Source: Marinimicrobium locisalis (GTDB lineage Bacteria; Pseudomonadota; Gammaproteobacteria; Pseudomonadales; Cellvibrionaceae). Taken from it: a DNA stretch of 64,000 bases. Location of the stretch: the NCBI RefSeq assembly GCF_039822625.1, contig NZ_JBDLLG010000015.1, positions 1 to 64,000 on the forward strand. The letters are read 5' to 3'. Position numbers and translations under genes: made by a program. This document shows positions 44,281 through 53,365 of this stretch, in pieces (position 1 is the first letter of the stretch; each line of letters starts with the position of its first letter). The notes under the pieces were generated by a model. The model ran no database searches. It saw only the letters and a program-made list of their open reading frames with translations, and was not told where the DNA came from.

Positions 44281-45333
44281 ATGAAAGATATCGCCCAACT
44301 GCTCGGTGAGGAAGCGGACAGTCTGCTAACTCATCGTTGCGAAAAAATAACCACCGAACAACTCACGCTACCCGGAGCCGACTACGTCAGCACCACCCTG
44401 GGCCAAACCGATCGTCCCATCCCGGTCCTGCGAAGTTATCAACAGCTACTCAATCATGGCCGCCTTGGACACACTGGCTACCTGTCCATTCTGCCAGTGG
44501 ATCAAGGCATCGAGCATTCAGCGGGAGCGTCATTTGCCCACAATCCCGCTTACTTCGACCCCGAAAACATTGTCCAGCTCGCAATGGAGGGCGGCTGCAA
44601 TGCCATTGTGTCGACCATGGGGGCCTTAAGCTCAATCGCCCGACAGTACGCCCACAGGATTCCGTTCGTGGTAAAGCTCAATCACAACGACGCGCTGGTC
44701 TTCCCTTCCCGCCACGACCAAACATTGTTCGGGCAGGTTAAACAGGCTCACGACATGGGCGCCGTCGCCATTGGCGCTACCATCTATTTCGGCTCGGAGG
44801 AATCGCGCCGCCAACTGCGGGAAATCAGCGTCGCCTTTGAGCAAGCTCACGAGCTGGGGATGACCACCATCTTGTGGACCTACTTGCGCAACAGTGACTT
44901 CAAACAGGAGGGGGTGGATTACCACACCGCTGCGGACCTAACTGGCCAGGCGAACCATTTGGGCGTGACGATCAAGGCAGACATTATCAAACAAAAGGTG
45001 GCGGAAAATAACGGCGGCTTTAACGCTATCAAGGTGGGCAAGACTCACTCAAAAGTCTACAGTGACCTTTGCAGCGCCCACCCTATTGACCTAGTGCGCT
45101 ACCAAGTCGCCAACTGTTACATGGGCCGCATCGGTTTAATCAACTCGGGAGGCCCCTCCAACGGCTCGGATGACCTTTCGCAAGCGGTGCGAGCCGCGGT
45201 GATTAACAAGCGCGCCGGGGGCATGGGGTTAATATCCGGGCGCAAAGCCTTCCAGCGACCGATGAAGGAGGGAGTTGAGCTGCTGCATGCCGTTCAGGAT
45301 GTGTACTTGAACCGGGATATCACCATCGCCTAG
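44281..45333 (+). CDS. fbaB: Fructose-bisphosphate aldolase class I (FbaB/DhnA type)
   Basis: 350 residues. Schiff-base aldolase of the archaeal/bacterial class I family, with GYLSILPVDQGIEHSAGASF, PFVVKLNHNDALVF and the C-terminal phosphate-binding NSGGPSNGSDDL and INKRAGGMGLISGRKAFQRP. It pairs with the upstream PPi-phosphofructokinase to interconvert fructose-6-phosphate and triose phosphates. Start ATG 44281 (MKDIAQLLGEE); the frame is open to 44200 without a ribosome-binding site. Confidence 0.92.
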   Translation: MKDIAQLLGEEADSLLTHRCEKITTEQLTLPGADYVSTTLGQTDRPIPVLRSYQQLLNHGRLGHTGYLSILPVDQGIEHSAGASFAHNPAYFDPENIVQLAMEGGCNAIVSTMGALSSIARQYAHRIPFVVKLNHNDALVFPSRHDQTLFGQVKQAHDMGAVAIGATIYFGSEESRRQLREISVAFEQAHELGMTTILWTYLRNSDFKQEGVDYHTAADLTGQANHLGVTIKADIIKQKVAENNGGFNAIKVGKTHSKVYSDLCSAHPIDLVRYQVANCYMGRIGLINSGGPSNGSDDLSQAVRAAVINKRAGGMGLISGRKAFQRPMKEGVELLHAVQDVYLNRDITIA

Positions 45334-45452
45334 CGGGTCTCTAAAAGCAGCCGGCTAGTGGGCCGGGCTTACTCAGGCCCGGCCTTCTAAGGAGAGCGCC
45401 TTGCGGTTGTCGTTGGCCGGAACGAGCGACAGGTTCGCTCCGGCCATGCCCG

Positions 45453-46931
45453 CTACGCCCCAAAGTGCTCCCGAATTGTGGCCAGCACGCCCTTCTCATA
45501 AAAGGCTTCAAGCCAGGCAACAGTGGACTCGACAAAGCGAGGCTCAGAGAAGAGATCATAGCCAAACACTTCTTTGATACCGACCACTGCCTTGACCATG
45601 GCCGCGGGATTGCCCTTAGCAGAGTCGCAGGCTTCGCGCAGGGTTTGTGCCAGGGGGTCCGATACATCAATCGGCTGGCCCTTTTCATCCACGCCAGAAA
45701 CATAACGAATCCACGCCGCAACGCCTAAAGTAATAATATCAATGTGCCCGGGGCCATCCAGCTGTTCACGCAAGGTATGCAACAGCCGCTGAGGCAGCTT
45801 CTGAGAACCGTCCATGGCAATCTGCCACGTGCGATGTTTTAGCGACTTGTTGCGAAAGCGGTCGCGCAGCTGCTCTTTATAGAACTCGATATCAAAGCCT
45901 TCTGGAGCCGCAACGGTTTCCCCCGCTTCCCTGGCGTGGTAGGTTTCCACCATCTTAACGAACGCCGGCTCGGCCATCACTTCGCTCACGTACTCGAAGC
46001 CCGCCAGGTAACCCGCATAAGCAATGGTGGAGTGCGCTCCGTTGAGAAGGCGAAGTTTGATTTTCTCAAACACTTCCACCTCATCCACCAACTGGGCTCC
46101 CACCTCTTCCCACTGGGGCCGGCCGTTGGCAAACTTGTCTTCGATCACCCATTGGGTAAACGGCTCGGTGAGCACCGTGCCCTCGTCCCTCACGCCCAGA
46201 ACGCTCTCCACATGAGCGCGATCTTCATCGGTGGTCGCCGGCACAATGCGATCGATCATGGTGCAGGGAAAGGTCGTGTTGGTTTTCACCCACTGGGCAA
46301 AGTCGGGGGCGACCTTTTCGGCAAACTGGTGCAGCGCTTTCTCCAGTACCTGGCCGTTATTCGGCAGGTTGTCACAGCTTAACGCCGTGAAGCTGGGCAC
46401 ACCGGCGTCCATTCTCGCCTTCAAGGCGGCCGCCAAGTAGCCAATGGCGGACTTGGGCGCGTGCAGGTTCTCCAAGTCGTGGCGGATGTCCGGGTTGTCC
46501 AGGTTCAAATCCCCCGTCGCCGGGTCATGGCAGTAGCCCTTTTCGGTCACGGTCAGGGAGACTATCTTGATGTCCGGATCGGCCATGGTCGCTACCAACG
46601 CGGCCGGGTCTTCGGGCCCGACCATTACATTGCGCACGGCCCCAATAACCTGAAATTTTTCGCTGTCACTGGAGCGCTCCACCAGAGTGTAGAGGCCGTC
46701 CTGGGGAGCCAACTGATCGCGCACGCCGGCAGAACGCAGGCTACAGCCGACAATACCCCAATCCCCACCGAACTGATTGAGCACGGCCTCGGTATAGAAG
46801 GCTTGGTGGGCGCGATGGAAGGCACCAATACCCAGGTGCACAATGCCAGCTTTCAAGGTCGACCGATCGTAACGCGGCGTTTGCACCTTGCTCGGCAGCT
46901 GACTCAGGGTTTCATTGCTTAAACGTTTCAT
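45453..46931 (-). CDS. uxuB: Mannitol dehydrogenase-family oxidoreductase, likely D-mannonate (fructuronate reductase)
   Basis: 492 residues. The N-terminal Rossmann domain opens GIVHLGIGAFHRAHQAFY. The family active-site region includes SCDNLPNNGQVLEKAL, PCTMIDRIVP and KIKLRLLNGAHSTIAYAGYL with the catalytic lysine and histidine. The family contains mannitol 2-dehydrogenases and fructuronate reductases. Neighbouring KDG kinase, uronate-type TRAP transporter and altronate dehydratase favour uronate metabolism (fructuronate to mannonate). A hexitol substrate is not excluded, and no mannonate dehydratase is in the window. ATG 46931; divergent from kdgK. Confidence 0.78.
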   Translation of the reverse strand: MKRLSNETLSQLPSKVQTPRYDRSTLKAGIVHLGIGAFHRAHQAFYTEAVLNQFGGDWGIVGCSLRSAGVRDQLAPQDGLYTLVERSSDSEKFQVIGAVRNVMVGPEDPAALVATMADPDIKIVSLTVTEKGYCHDPATGDLNLDNPDIRHDLENLHAPKSAIGYLAAALKARMDAGVPSFTALSCDNLPNNGQVLEKALHQFAEKVAPDFAQWVKTNTTFPCTMIDRIVPATTDEDRAHVESVLGVRDEGTVLTEPFTQWVIEDKFANGRPQWEEVGAQLVDEVEVFEKIKLRLLNGAHSTIAYAGYLAGFEYVSEVMAEPAFVKMVETYHAREAGETVAAPEGFDIEFYKEQLRDRFRNKSLKHRTWQIAMDGSQKLPQRLLHTLREQLDGPGHIDIITLGVAAWIRYVSGVDEKGQPIDVSDPLAQTLREACDSAKGNPAAMVKAVVGIKEVFGYDLFSEPRFVESTVAWLEAFYEKGVLATIREHFGA

Positions 46932-47148
46932 AACATCACTCTTTTTTTCTCGGTTGATACTCACAGGTTTCACGCCCACCACCGGTCGACTTGCCGGCTT
47001 TGGACGGCGGACTCTCAATTGGCAATCACTCCCTCACGGTGGTATATTTTCTGTTCACTACTTTTATAAGCCGCCTAATAACCATTATACGAGCCCAGCG
47101 CGGCTTTCTCGTTTCTAACACTCGATATCGACCCACAGGCACGTTCTT

Positions 47149-48084
47149 ATGGCACGTATAGCAGCAGTCGGCGAAGTGATGGTGGAACTGTCGCCCTACC
47201 CCACGGCTCAGGAAGAGACTCGCGAAATCAAGGCGCTCTCCTTTGCCGGCGATACCTACAACACCTCGGTTTACATGGCTCGTCTGGGTCTGCAGACCGA
47301 CTACGTTACCCGCCTGGGTGACGACCCCTACAGCGATCAGATCATTCAGCGGATGCAGGAAGAAAGCATCGGCACCGGAATGATCACCCGCGTCCCCGGC
47401 CGTGCCCCCGGGCTCTATATTATTCGCAACACACCGGATGGCGAGCGCGAATTTTTTTACTGGCGCGGGGAAGCGCCCGCACGGGAGCTCTTCTCCGACC
47501 CCAATGACAGCGTGCAATTGTATCAGCAGCTGCAAGCCTTCGATGCGGTGTACCTGAGCGGTATCACCTTGGCGATTATGAGCGAGGCCGCCCGCTCCAG
47601 CCTGTTCGATGCCTTAAAGAACCTACGCCAAAAGGGCGTTAAGATCGTTTTCGACAGCAATTATCGCCCCCGCCTCTGGAGCGAAGCAAAACAAGCTCAG
47701 AAAGCCATGCGCACCATGTTGACGCTGACCGACATCGCCTTGTTGACGCTGGACGACGAGCAGCTACTGTGGGGCGATGGCTCCGTCGAAGGTTGCAAGA
47801 AGCGCTGCGCCGAAGTGCCAGAACTGGTGCTTAAGCGCGGCGCCGAAGAAACCATACTGATTGTCGACGGCCACGAGAGTCGCGTTCCGGTTCCCAAGGT
47901 GGACAACGTCGTCGATACCACCGGCGCGGGTGACACCTTTAACGCCGGCTACCTGGCCGCCCGCTTGGAAGGGGCATCCCCGGAAGACTCCGCGGCGAAC
48001 GGTACCCGCTGTGCGCGTATCGTCATTCAGCATCGCGGCGGCGTTATTGAAAAAGCGCTGTTTGAACAACACCTCGACCGCTAA
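47149..48084 (+). CDS. kdgK: 2-keto-3-deoxygluconate kinase
   Basis: 311 residues, PfkB/ribokinase family. GEVMVELSPYP and SFAGDTYNTSVYMARLG bind the sugar. The FYWRGEAPARELF region is typical of KDG kinases, and DTTGAGDTFNAGYLAARL holds the catalytic aspartate and anion hole. Phosphorylates KDG, the common product of uronate and alginate/pectin routes, to KDPG. It ends in a bidirectional terminator shared with the TRAP operon. Confidence 0.9.
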   Translation: MARIAAVGEVMVELSPYPTAQEETREIKALSFAGDTYNTSVYMARLGLQTDYVTRLGDDPYSDQIIQRMQEESIGTGMITRVPGRAPGLYIIRNTPDGEREFFYWRGEAPARELFSDPNDSVQLYQQLQAFDAVYLSGITLAIMSEAARSSLFDALKNLRQKGVKIVFDSNYRPRLWSEAKQAQKAMRTMLTLTDIALLTLDDEQLLWGDGSVEGCKKRCAEVPELVLKRGAEETILIVDGHESRVPVPKVDNVVDTTGAGDTFNAGYLAARLEGASPEDSAANGTRCARIVIQHRGGVIEKALFEQHLDR

Positions 48085-48135
48085 CACCTTGCTTGGCTGC
48101 GAGCCCACCTAGACTGCTACTTGCTCTTGCTACTC

Positions 48136-48162
48136 AAAAGGCGGCCTTTAGGCCGCCTTTTT
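48136..48162. terminator. Bidirectional terminator between kdgK and dctM
   Basis: A nine-base stem AAGGCGGCC with TTTA loop and complement, flanked by AAAA on the left and TTTTTA on the right. It can stop both the plus-strand kdgK and the minus-strand TRAP transcripts. Confidence 0.88.
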
Positions 48163-48174
48163 ATTCATTCCCCC

Positions 48175-49476
48175 TCATTCATACAACCCAAAGAAGCGCG
48201 GCAGAGCCTCACTCAGCGCCGGCACATAAGTGACCAGCAGCAAGACCACAAACATCGCTGCATAAAGGGGCAGCAATGGCTTGAACATCTTGGAGATCGT
48301 GGTTTTCGCGATACCACAACCGACAAATAGCACGCTGCCCACCGGAGGGGTACAGAGGCCAATACACAAGTTCAGTACAATCATAATCCCGAAGTGAAGC
48401 GGTGACATGCCCAGCTCAGTCACCACCGGCAGGAAAATCGGGGTAAAGATCAGCACCGCCGGTGTCATATCCATAAAGATACCGACCACCAGCAGAATGA
48501 AGTTAATAGTCAGAAGTATCACATACGGGTTGTCGCTCAACGCAATCAACGCATCGCTAATGGTCTGGGGGATATTCTCATAGGACATTACCCAAGACAT
48601 AGCGGTGGAGGTGCCGATAAGCAACATCACAATCGCCGTGGTTTCCACCGACTTCACCAGTATAGCGGGAAGCTCTTTGACCTTAACCTCCCTATAGACA
48701 AGCATCGACAAAACCAGAGCATAGAGCACCGCAATAACGCTCGCCTCGGTGGCGGTAAAGAAGCCCGCTACAATCCCGCCAATGACGATAATAATCAGCA
48801 GCAAGCTGGGAATGGCATCAATGGTTTTGCGCACGGCATCGCGCAGCGGAATTCGGTCGCCCACCGGGTAACCCTTCAACTTCGCCCAGACTGCGCAGAC
48901 GGTCATTAACCCGGCCATAAGCAGCAGACCGGGAATGTACCCGGCAATAAACAAGGCCGCAATGGAGACGCCGCCACTGGCCAGGGAATAAACAATCAAT
49001 ACGTTGCTCGGTGGAATGAGCAGGCCGGTGGTGGAAGCGGTCACGGTGACCGCGCCGCTGAAACCCCGGTCGTAGCCCTCTTTGGTCATGGCCGGCACCA
49101 TAAAACCGCCGACCGCTGAGGTAGCCGCCACCGCTGAGCCGGAAATGGCGCCGAACAGGGTACAACTGATGACGTTCACAAACGCCAGCCCCCCCGGCAA
49201 CATGCCGAAGAAGACCTTGGCAAACTCTATCAAGCGGTGGGCGATCCCCCCCTGCCCCATAAGAATGCCGGATAAGATAAAGAAGGGGATGGCCAGCAGC
49301 GCAAAGCTGTTAATGCCCCCCGCCATGCGTTGCGCCAAGGTCATGACCGCGGGCATAAAGTCAATGGTAAATAGCATGGTCAGCAAGGTGGCTATACCAA
49401 TGCTGATGGCGATGGGCACATTGAGAAACAGCAACACAACGAAGCTGAGCACCAACACGACAATAGACAGTTCCAT
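48175..49476 (-). CDS. dctM: TRAP transporter large permease DctM
   Basis: 433 residues with about 12 hydrophobic helices, the ion-coupled permease of a tripartite periplasmic transporter. Conserved segments: FFILSGILMGQGGIAHRLI, SGSAVAATSAVGGFMVPAM, GLLIPPSNVLIVY and the C-terminal HFGIMIVLNLCIGLCTPPVG. Third gene of dctP-dctQ-dctM. Substrate most likely a uronate given the neighbours. Confidence 0.94.
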   Translation of the reverse strand: MELSIVVLVLSFVVLLFLNVPIAISIGIATLLTMLFTIDFMPAVMTLAQRMAGGINSFALLAIPFFILSGILMGQGGIAHRLIEFAKVFFGMLPGGLAFVNVISCTLFGAISGSAVAATSAVGGFMVPAMTKEGYDRGFSGAVTVTASTTGLLIPPSNVLIVYSLASGGVSIAALFIAGYIPGLLLMAGLMTVCAVWAKLKGYPVGDRIPLRDAVRKTIDAIPSLLLIIIVIGGIVAGFFTATEASVIAVLYALVLSMLVYREVKVKELPAILVKSVETTAIVMLLIGTSTAMSWVMSYENIPQTISDALIALSDNPYVILLTINFILLVVGIFMDMTPAVLIFTPIFLPVVTELGMSPLHFGIMIVLNLCIGLCTPPVGSVLFVGCGIAKTTISKMFKPLLPLYAAMFVVLLLVTYVPALSEALPRFFGLYE

Positions 49477-49514
49477 AGGGGTTTTGCCTCTCTTATTTGT
49501 TCTCTATTTCAGCG

Positions 49515-50012
49515 TTAATCGACGGGGAGGTCTTCGTTGGCGCCCGGAATTTCGCGCAATCGAATATGATCAATGGCGAAGAGGCAAATCAGAACCCCAC
49601 TGATGGGGACCACGCTGTAGATGTAGCCCATGGGGATTTGCAATGCCGGGGAGAGTTGATTCAGCTCAAGCGTCAGCATCATGAGCTTAAAACCACCCAC
49701 GACCATGACACTGGCGGCGAAGGCAAAACACAGAAGGTTAATCAGTATTTCGGTTTTGACCTGCGCTTTACGCGACAGGTTAGAGGTCACAATGTCCAGC
49801 CCCAAGTGCGCCCGTACCCGAAAGGCGTAGGCCGCGCCCAGAAGCCCGATCCACACCAGCAGGAAGCGGGCAAGCTCTTCGGTTAGGGAACTGGGCTCGG
49901 ATAAAATAAAACGGGTAATCACCTGCCAGGTGACGTCGATCACCATTAGCGCCATCAGAACCATCAGCACCCGGGCGAGGGCGCGATCAATTATTCTCAT
50001 TACAGTCGTCAT
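49515..50012 (-). CDS. dctQ: TRAP transporter small permease DctQ
   Basis: 165 residues with four hydrophobic helices. Family motifs: QVITRFILSEPSSLTEELARFLLVWIGL split across the first loop, AYAFRVRAHLGLD, and PMGYIYSVVPISGVL. It partners DctM. It starts 17 bases after the dctP stop. Confidence 0.92.
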   Translation of the reverse strand: MTTVMRIIDRALARVLMVLMALMVIDVTWQVITRFILSEPSSLTEELARFLLVWIGLLGAAYAFRVRAHLGLDIVTSNLSRKAQVKTEILINLLCFAFAASVMVVGGFKLMMLTLELNQLSPALQIPMGYIYSVVPISGVLICLFAIDHIRLREIPGANEDLPVD

Positions 50013-50028
50013 CGGTCAACTCCCACGC

Positions 50029-51039
50029 TCACATGGATTTAATCTGTTGCAGAAGCTCGTACACGGGGTCACCGCGCAGCTCTTCGTGCATGGGTTCTAC
50101 TCGTTTCATAAACGGCTCTTTGTCCGGATAAACCACTTCGACACCGGCCTTTTGCACTTCTTCCAGGGCGTGCTCGGTCGCTTCGGCCCAGAGTTTTTTC
50201 TGGTACGTGACGGACTCATCCATGGCCTGTTGCAGCCAGGCCTGCTGCTGCTCATTCAAGCTGTTCCACACGTAGTTGCTGATCAGTACCACGTCGGGCA
50301 CGTAGGTGTGTTCGTTGAGTGAGTAGAACTTGGCCACTTCGTAGTGCTTGGAGATAAAGAAGCTGGGCGGGTTATTCTCGGCACCGTCGACCACCCCTTG
50401 AGAGAGGGCGGTGTACAGTTCGCCCCAGGAGACGGGGGTGGGTGAGCCCCCCAGCGCGCGCACCATTTTCATGGAGGTTTGGCTCTGCTGCACGCGAATT
50501 TTCATTCCTTTTAGGTCTTCGGGGGTTTCGACTTGCCGGTTGACGGTGTAAAAGCTGCGGCTCCCGGCGTCGTAGTACCCCAACCCGCGTAGCCCGACAC
50601 TGGCGCCGGACTGGAGCATGCCGGTGCCAGCCTCGCTATTGAGAAACTCCCAGAAGTGCTCGTGATCACGGAAGACGTAGGGAATGCTGAAGATTTTCAT
50701 TTCCGGCACGAAGCTTTCCATGGGGCTGGCGGAGACTTTGGTCATGGCCAGGCTGCCGATTTGGAGTAGTTCGATGAGCTCTCGTTCGGAGCCGAGTTGG
50801 CCGTTGGAGTAGACGTCGAGCTGGACGGTGCCGTCGGAGAGTTCGTCGAGCCGCTCGGCCATGTGGACCATGGCTTTGTGTACCGGTGTAGTGCGGTCGA
50901 GGTCGTGCCCCATTTTCATGTAGACGGTGTCGTCGACGACGGCGTCACAACCCACAAGCAGGGCCACAACCGCCGCTCCGGCGAGTAGTCGTTGCCAAAC
51001 TTTCCCGCTGTACGGTTTATTATGTCGTATCTTATACAT
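50029..51039 (-). CDS. dctP: TRAP substrate-binding protein DctP, lipoprotein form
   Basis: 336 residues. The export signal has a lipobox, ALLVGCDA, so the protein is probably lipid-anchored, which is unusual for DctP proteins that are generally soluble. DctP signatures: GMKIRVQQSQTSMKMVRALG (the conserved arginine that pairs with the substrate carboxylate) and GVVDGAENNPPSFFISKHYE. Start ATG 51039 (MYKIRHNK) precedes the signal; the frame runs up to 51099 without a reason to use it. The ligand is inferred to be a uronate or a related sugar acid. Confidence 0.88.
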   Translation of the reverse strand: MYKIRHNKPYSGKVWQRLLAGAAVVALLVGCDAVVDDTVYMKMGHDLDRTTPVHKAMVHMAERLDELSDGTVQLDVYSNGQLGSERELIELLQIGSLAMTKVSASPMESFVPEMKIFSIPYVFRDHEHFWEFLNSEAGTGMLQSGASVGLRGLGYYDAGSRSFYTVNRQVETPEDLKGMKIRVQQSQTSMKMVRALGGSPTPVSWGELYTALSQGVVDGAENNPPSFFISKHYEVAKFYSLNEHTYVPDVVLISNYVWNSLNEQQQAWLQQAMDESVTYQKKLWAEATEHALEEVQKAGVEVVYPDKEPFMKRVEPMHEELRGDPVYELLQQIKSM

Positions 51040-51136
51040 AAGAACTGTCTCACTTATTGTCGTGTTGACTATCCTACAGCTTGCCTTTCGCTCTCTCAAC
51101 GGAAGGTTTTTTGTTGGAGCTCCGTAAGCTCCGGGT

Positions 51137-51239
51137 CGGCACGGGGTATAGGGTGGCTGGACACGCCGTTAACCCGTCCCTGGGGGCTCGAATCGCGAAT
51201 CCCGCGCTCCACGGTCCAGCCACCCTATACCCCGTGCCG
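51137..51239. repeat. Palindromic element C of a four-copy family
   Basis: A 26-base perfect inverted repeat (51137-51162 and 51214-51239, containing GGGGTATAGGGTGGC) flanks a 51-base core beginning ACGCCGTTAACCCGTCCCTG and ending CGCGCTCCACG. The core's GGGGGCTCGAATCGCGA stretch recurs in element D in reverse orientation. Confidence 0.88.
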
Positions 51240-51472
51240 CCCCTAGTTCGGTGCAAGCTTCACGCTAATTCAACCCGCAGGTTCTATGAAAACCAAAGTC
51301 CTGGATTTCCGCAGACATCTTTCTTTGCCACATACGTCTCTGCGCCCTGTAAAAGTACAATTGGTGGATGCGGGACTGTGTCCCTTATCCATCCTACGCT
51401 TGGCAAAAAGCGTTCAGCCTCTCTAAAGGCCAACGCTAGCGCATCTCGTGTTACCTCTACCATACGGCCAGA

Positions 51473-51626
51473 GGGTGCGGGGCATACCGGTTCACGACCG
51501 TGGAGCGAGGGACTCGCGATTCGAGCCCCCAGGGGCCGCTCCTTGGCATCCATGCCATCGCGGCATTAGTGAATCCCTTCACGTCATGGTTTTACGGCGT
51601 GTCTTGAACCGGTATGCCCCGCACCC
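51473..51626. repeat. Palindromic element D of a four-copy family
   Basis: A 22-base perfect inverted repeat (51473-51494 and 51605-51626, containing GCGGGGCATACCGG) flanks an inside that, on the minus strand, starts GACACGCCGTAAAACCATG. It carries an extra segment of about 48 bases including GGCATGGATGCC, then rejoins the element C core (GGGGGCTCGAATCGCGA, then CGCTCCACGG). Confidence 0.88.
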
Positions 51627-51654
51627 GCTCCCGAAGCGGAGAGACCACCAATCG

Positions 51655-53058
51655 CTAATCGAGGTTACGAAGAATCGTCTCAACCATTTTCTTGGCGTCC
51701 CCGAAAAGCATCATCGTATTGTCCCGGTAGAACAACTCATTTTGCACGCCCGCATAACCCGGAGACATACCACGCTTCACAAACAACACCGTCTTGGCCT
51801 TCTCCACATCCAAAATCGGCATACCGTAAATCGGGCTCGCCGGGTCACTCTTCGCCGACGGGTTGGTTACATCGTTCGCGCCGATGACAAACGCCACATC
51901 CGTCGTCTGGAACTCACTGTTAATATCCTCCAGCTCAAACACCTCATCGTAAGGCACGTTTGCCTCCGCCAACAGCACATTCATATGGCCGGGCATGCGG
52001 CCCGCCACCGGATGAATCGCATACTTTACGGTGACGCCCGCCTGCTTCAGTTCATCGCACATTTCACGTAAAGCGTGCTGAGCCTGAGCCACCGCCATTC
52101 CGTAACCGGGAATGATGATGACCGAACCGGCGTTCTTCATAATAAAGGCCGCATCTTCCGCGCTGCCCTGCTTCACCGGCCGGTCGTCCGCCGCGCCGGC
52201 TGGGCCCGCGGAAGTGTCGCCGCCAAAGCCACCCAGGATCACGCTGAAGAAGGAGCGGTTCATGCCCTTGCACATGATGTACGACAGGATGGCACCGGAA
52301 GAACCCACCAGTGCACCGGTCACGATCAATGCATCGTTCTTCAGTGTGAAGCCGATGCCCGCCGCGGCCCAACCGGAGTAGGAGTTGAGCATCGAAACCA
52401 CCACCGGCATGTCGGCGCCGCCAATGGGGATGATGATCAGCACCCCGATGATGAACGCCAGGGCGGTCATGCTCCAGAAGATCCAGGGCTGCTGGTCGAT
52501 GCAAAAGTACACCAGCAAACCAAGGATTACCAAGCCGAACAGGGCATTGAGGTAATGTTGCCCACCGAAGGAAACCGGCGCACCGGAGACCAGCCCTTGC
52601 AGCTTGGTGAAGGCAATGATCGAGCCGGAGAAAGTGATGGCGCCGATCACCGCACCCAGAGCCATTTCAATGCGGCTGGCGACAAAGATATCCCCCGCCG
52701 GGCCGACCAGGCCGAAGGCCCCCGGGTTGGTAAAGGCCGCGCCGGCGACCAGCACCGCCGCCATGCCCACCAGACTGTGGAAGGCGGCCACCAATTGCGG
52801 CATGGCGGTCATGGCAATGCGTTTGGCGATGGTTATGCCGATCACGGCGCCCAGGATCAGAGCGGCGATAATCCACCCGTAGGATTGTACTTCCGGACTA
52901 AAGACGGTGGTGACCACGGCGATGAGCATACCGAGCATCCCGCAGATATTGCCGGTGCGGGAGGTTTCGGGTGAGGACAGCCCGCGCAGGGCCATGATAA
53001 ACAGAACCGCCGCCACCAAATAGGCCAGCGAGGTCAGATTCGCGTGTAGTTCAGTCAT
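51655..53058 (-). CDS. pntB: NAD(P) transhydrogenase subunit beta
   Basis: 467 residues. The N-terminal membrane domain has about nine helices. The C-terminal NADP(H)-binding domain includes IIIPGYGMAVAQAQHALREM, YAIHPVAGRMPGHMNVLLAE, VIGANDVTNPSAKSDPASPI and FVKRGMSPGYAGVQNELFY. It uses the proton gradient to drive hydride transfer from NADH to NADP+, with PntAA and PntAB encoded immediately upstream. Confidence 0.97.
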   Translation of the reverse strand: MTELHANLTSLAYLVAAVLFIMALRGLSSPETSRTGNICGMLGMLIAVVTTVFSPEVQSYGWIIAALILGAVIGITIAKRIAMTAMPQLVAAFHSLVGMAAVLVAGAAFTNPGAFGLVGPAGDIFVASRIEMALGAVIGAITFSGSIIAFTKLQGLVSGAPVSFGGQHYLNALFGLVILGLLVYFCIDQQPWIFWSMTALAFIIGVLIIIPIGGADMPVVVSMLNSYSGWAAAGIGFTLKNDALIVTGALVGSSGAILSYIMCKGMNRSFFSVILGGFGGDTSAGPAGAADDRPVKQGSAEDAAFIMKNAGSVIIIPGYGMAVAQAQHALREMCDELKQAGVTVKYAIHPVAGRMPGHMNVLLAEANVPYDEVFELEDINSEFQTTDVAFVIGANDVTNPSAKSDPASPIYGMPILDVEKAKTVLFVKRGMSPGYAGVQNELFYRDNTMMLFGDAKKMVETILRNLD

Positions 53059-53070
53059 AAGTTCCCCCGG

Positions 53071-53355
53071 TTATTTTTTCTTCTTGTACATGGCGAGCAT
53101 GCGTTGGGTGACGGTAAAGCCACCGAAGATATTGATCGCGGCCAGCGTCATGGCCACAAAGCCCAGGGCTTTGGACAGGCTCATGCTCTCGGGGCCGGCG
53201 GCGATCAACGCGCCCACGATAATCACACTGGAGATGGCGTTGGTAACGGCCATCAGCGGTGTGTGAAGCGCCGGGGTGACACTCCAAACGACGTAGTAGC
53301 CGACGAAAATCGCCAGCACAAAAATGGATAACTGCTGAATGAAATTGGCTTCCAT
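53071..53355 (-). CDS. pntAB: NAD(P) transhydrogenase subunit alpha part 2 (membrane)
   Basis: 94 residues, three to four transmembrane helices (FVLAIFVGYYVVWSVTPALH and a following GGFTVTQRMLAMYKKK end). This is the membrane part that is fused to the C-terminus of PntA in E. coli but separate here, as in Rhodospirillum. It lies between pntAA (10 bases) and pntB (12 bases). Confidence 0.95.
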   Translation of the reverse strand: MEANFIQQLSIFVLAIFVGYYVVWSVTPALHTPLMAVTNAISSVIIVGALIAAGPESMSLSKALGFVAMTLAAINIFGGFTVTQRMLAMYKKKK

Positions 53356-53365
53356 GACGGCCCCC

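Noticed and set aside
47040..47100. GntR/UxuR-type operator between uxuB and kdgK
   Set aside because: Only a half-site resembling TGGTATA is present, with no matching second half at the right distance.
51081..51640. Coding frames across elements C and D
   Set aside because: They read through perfect inverted repeats and stay open only because of them; the region is non-coding repeat DNA.
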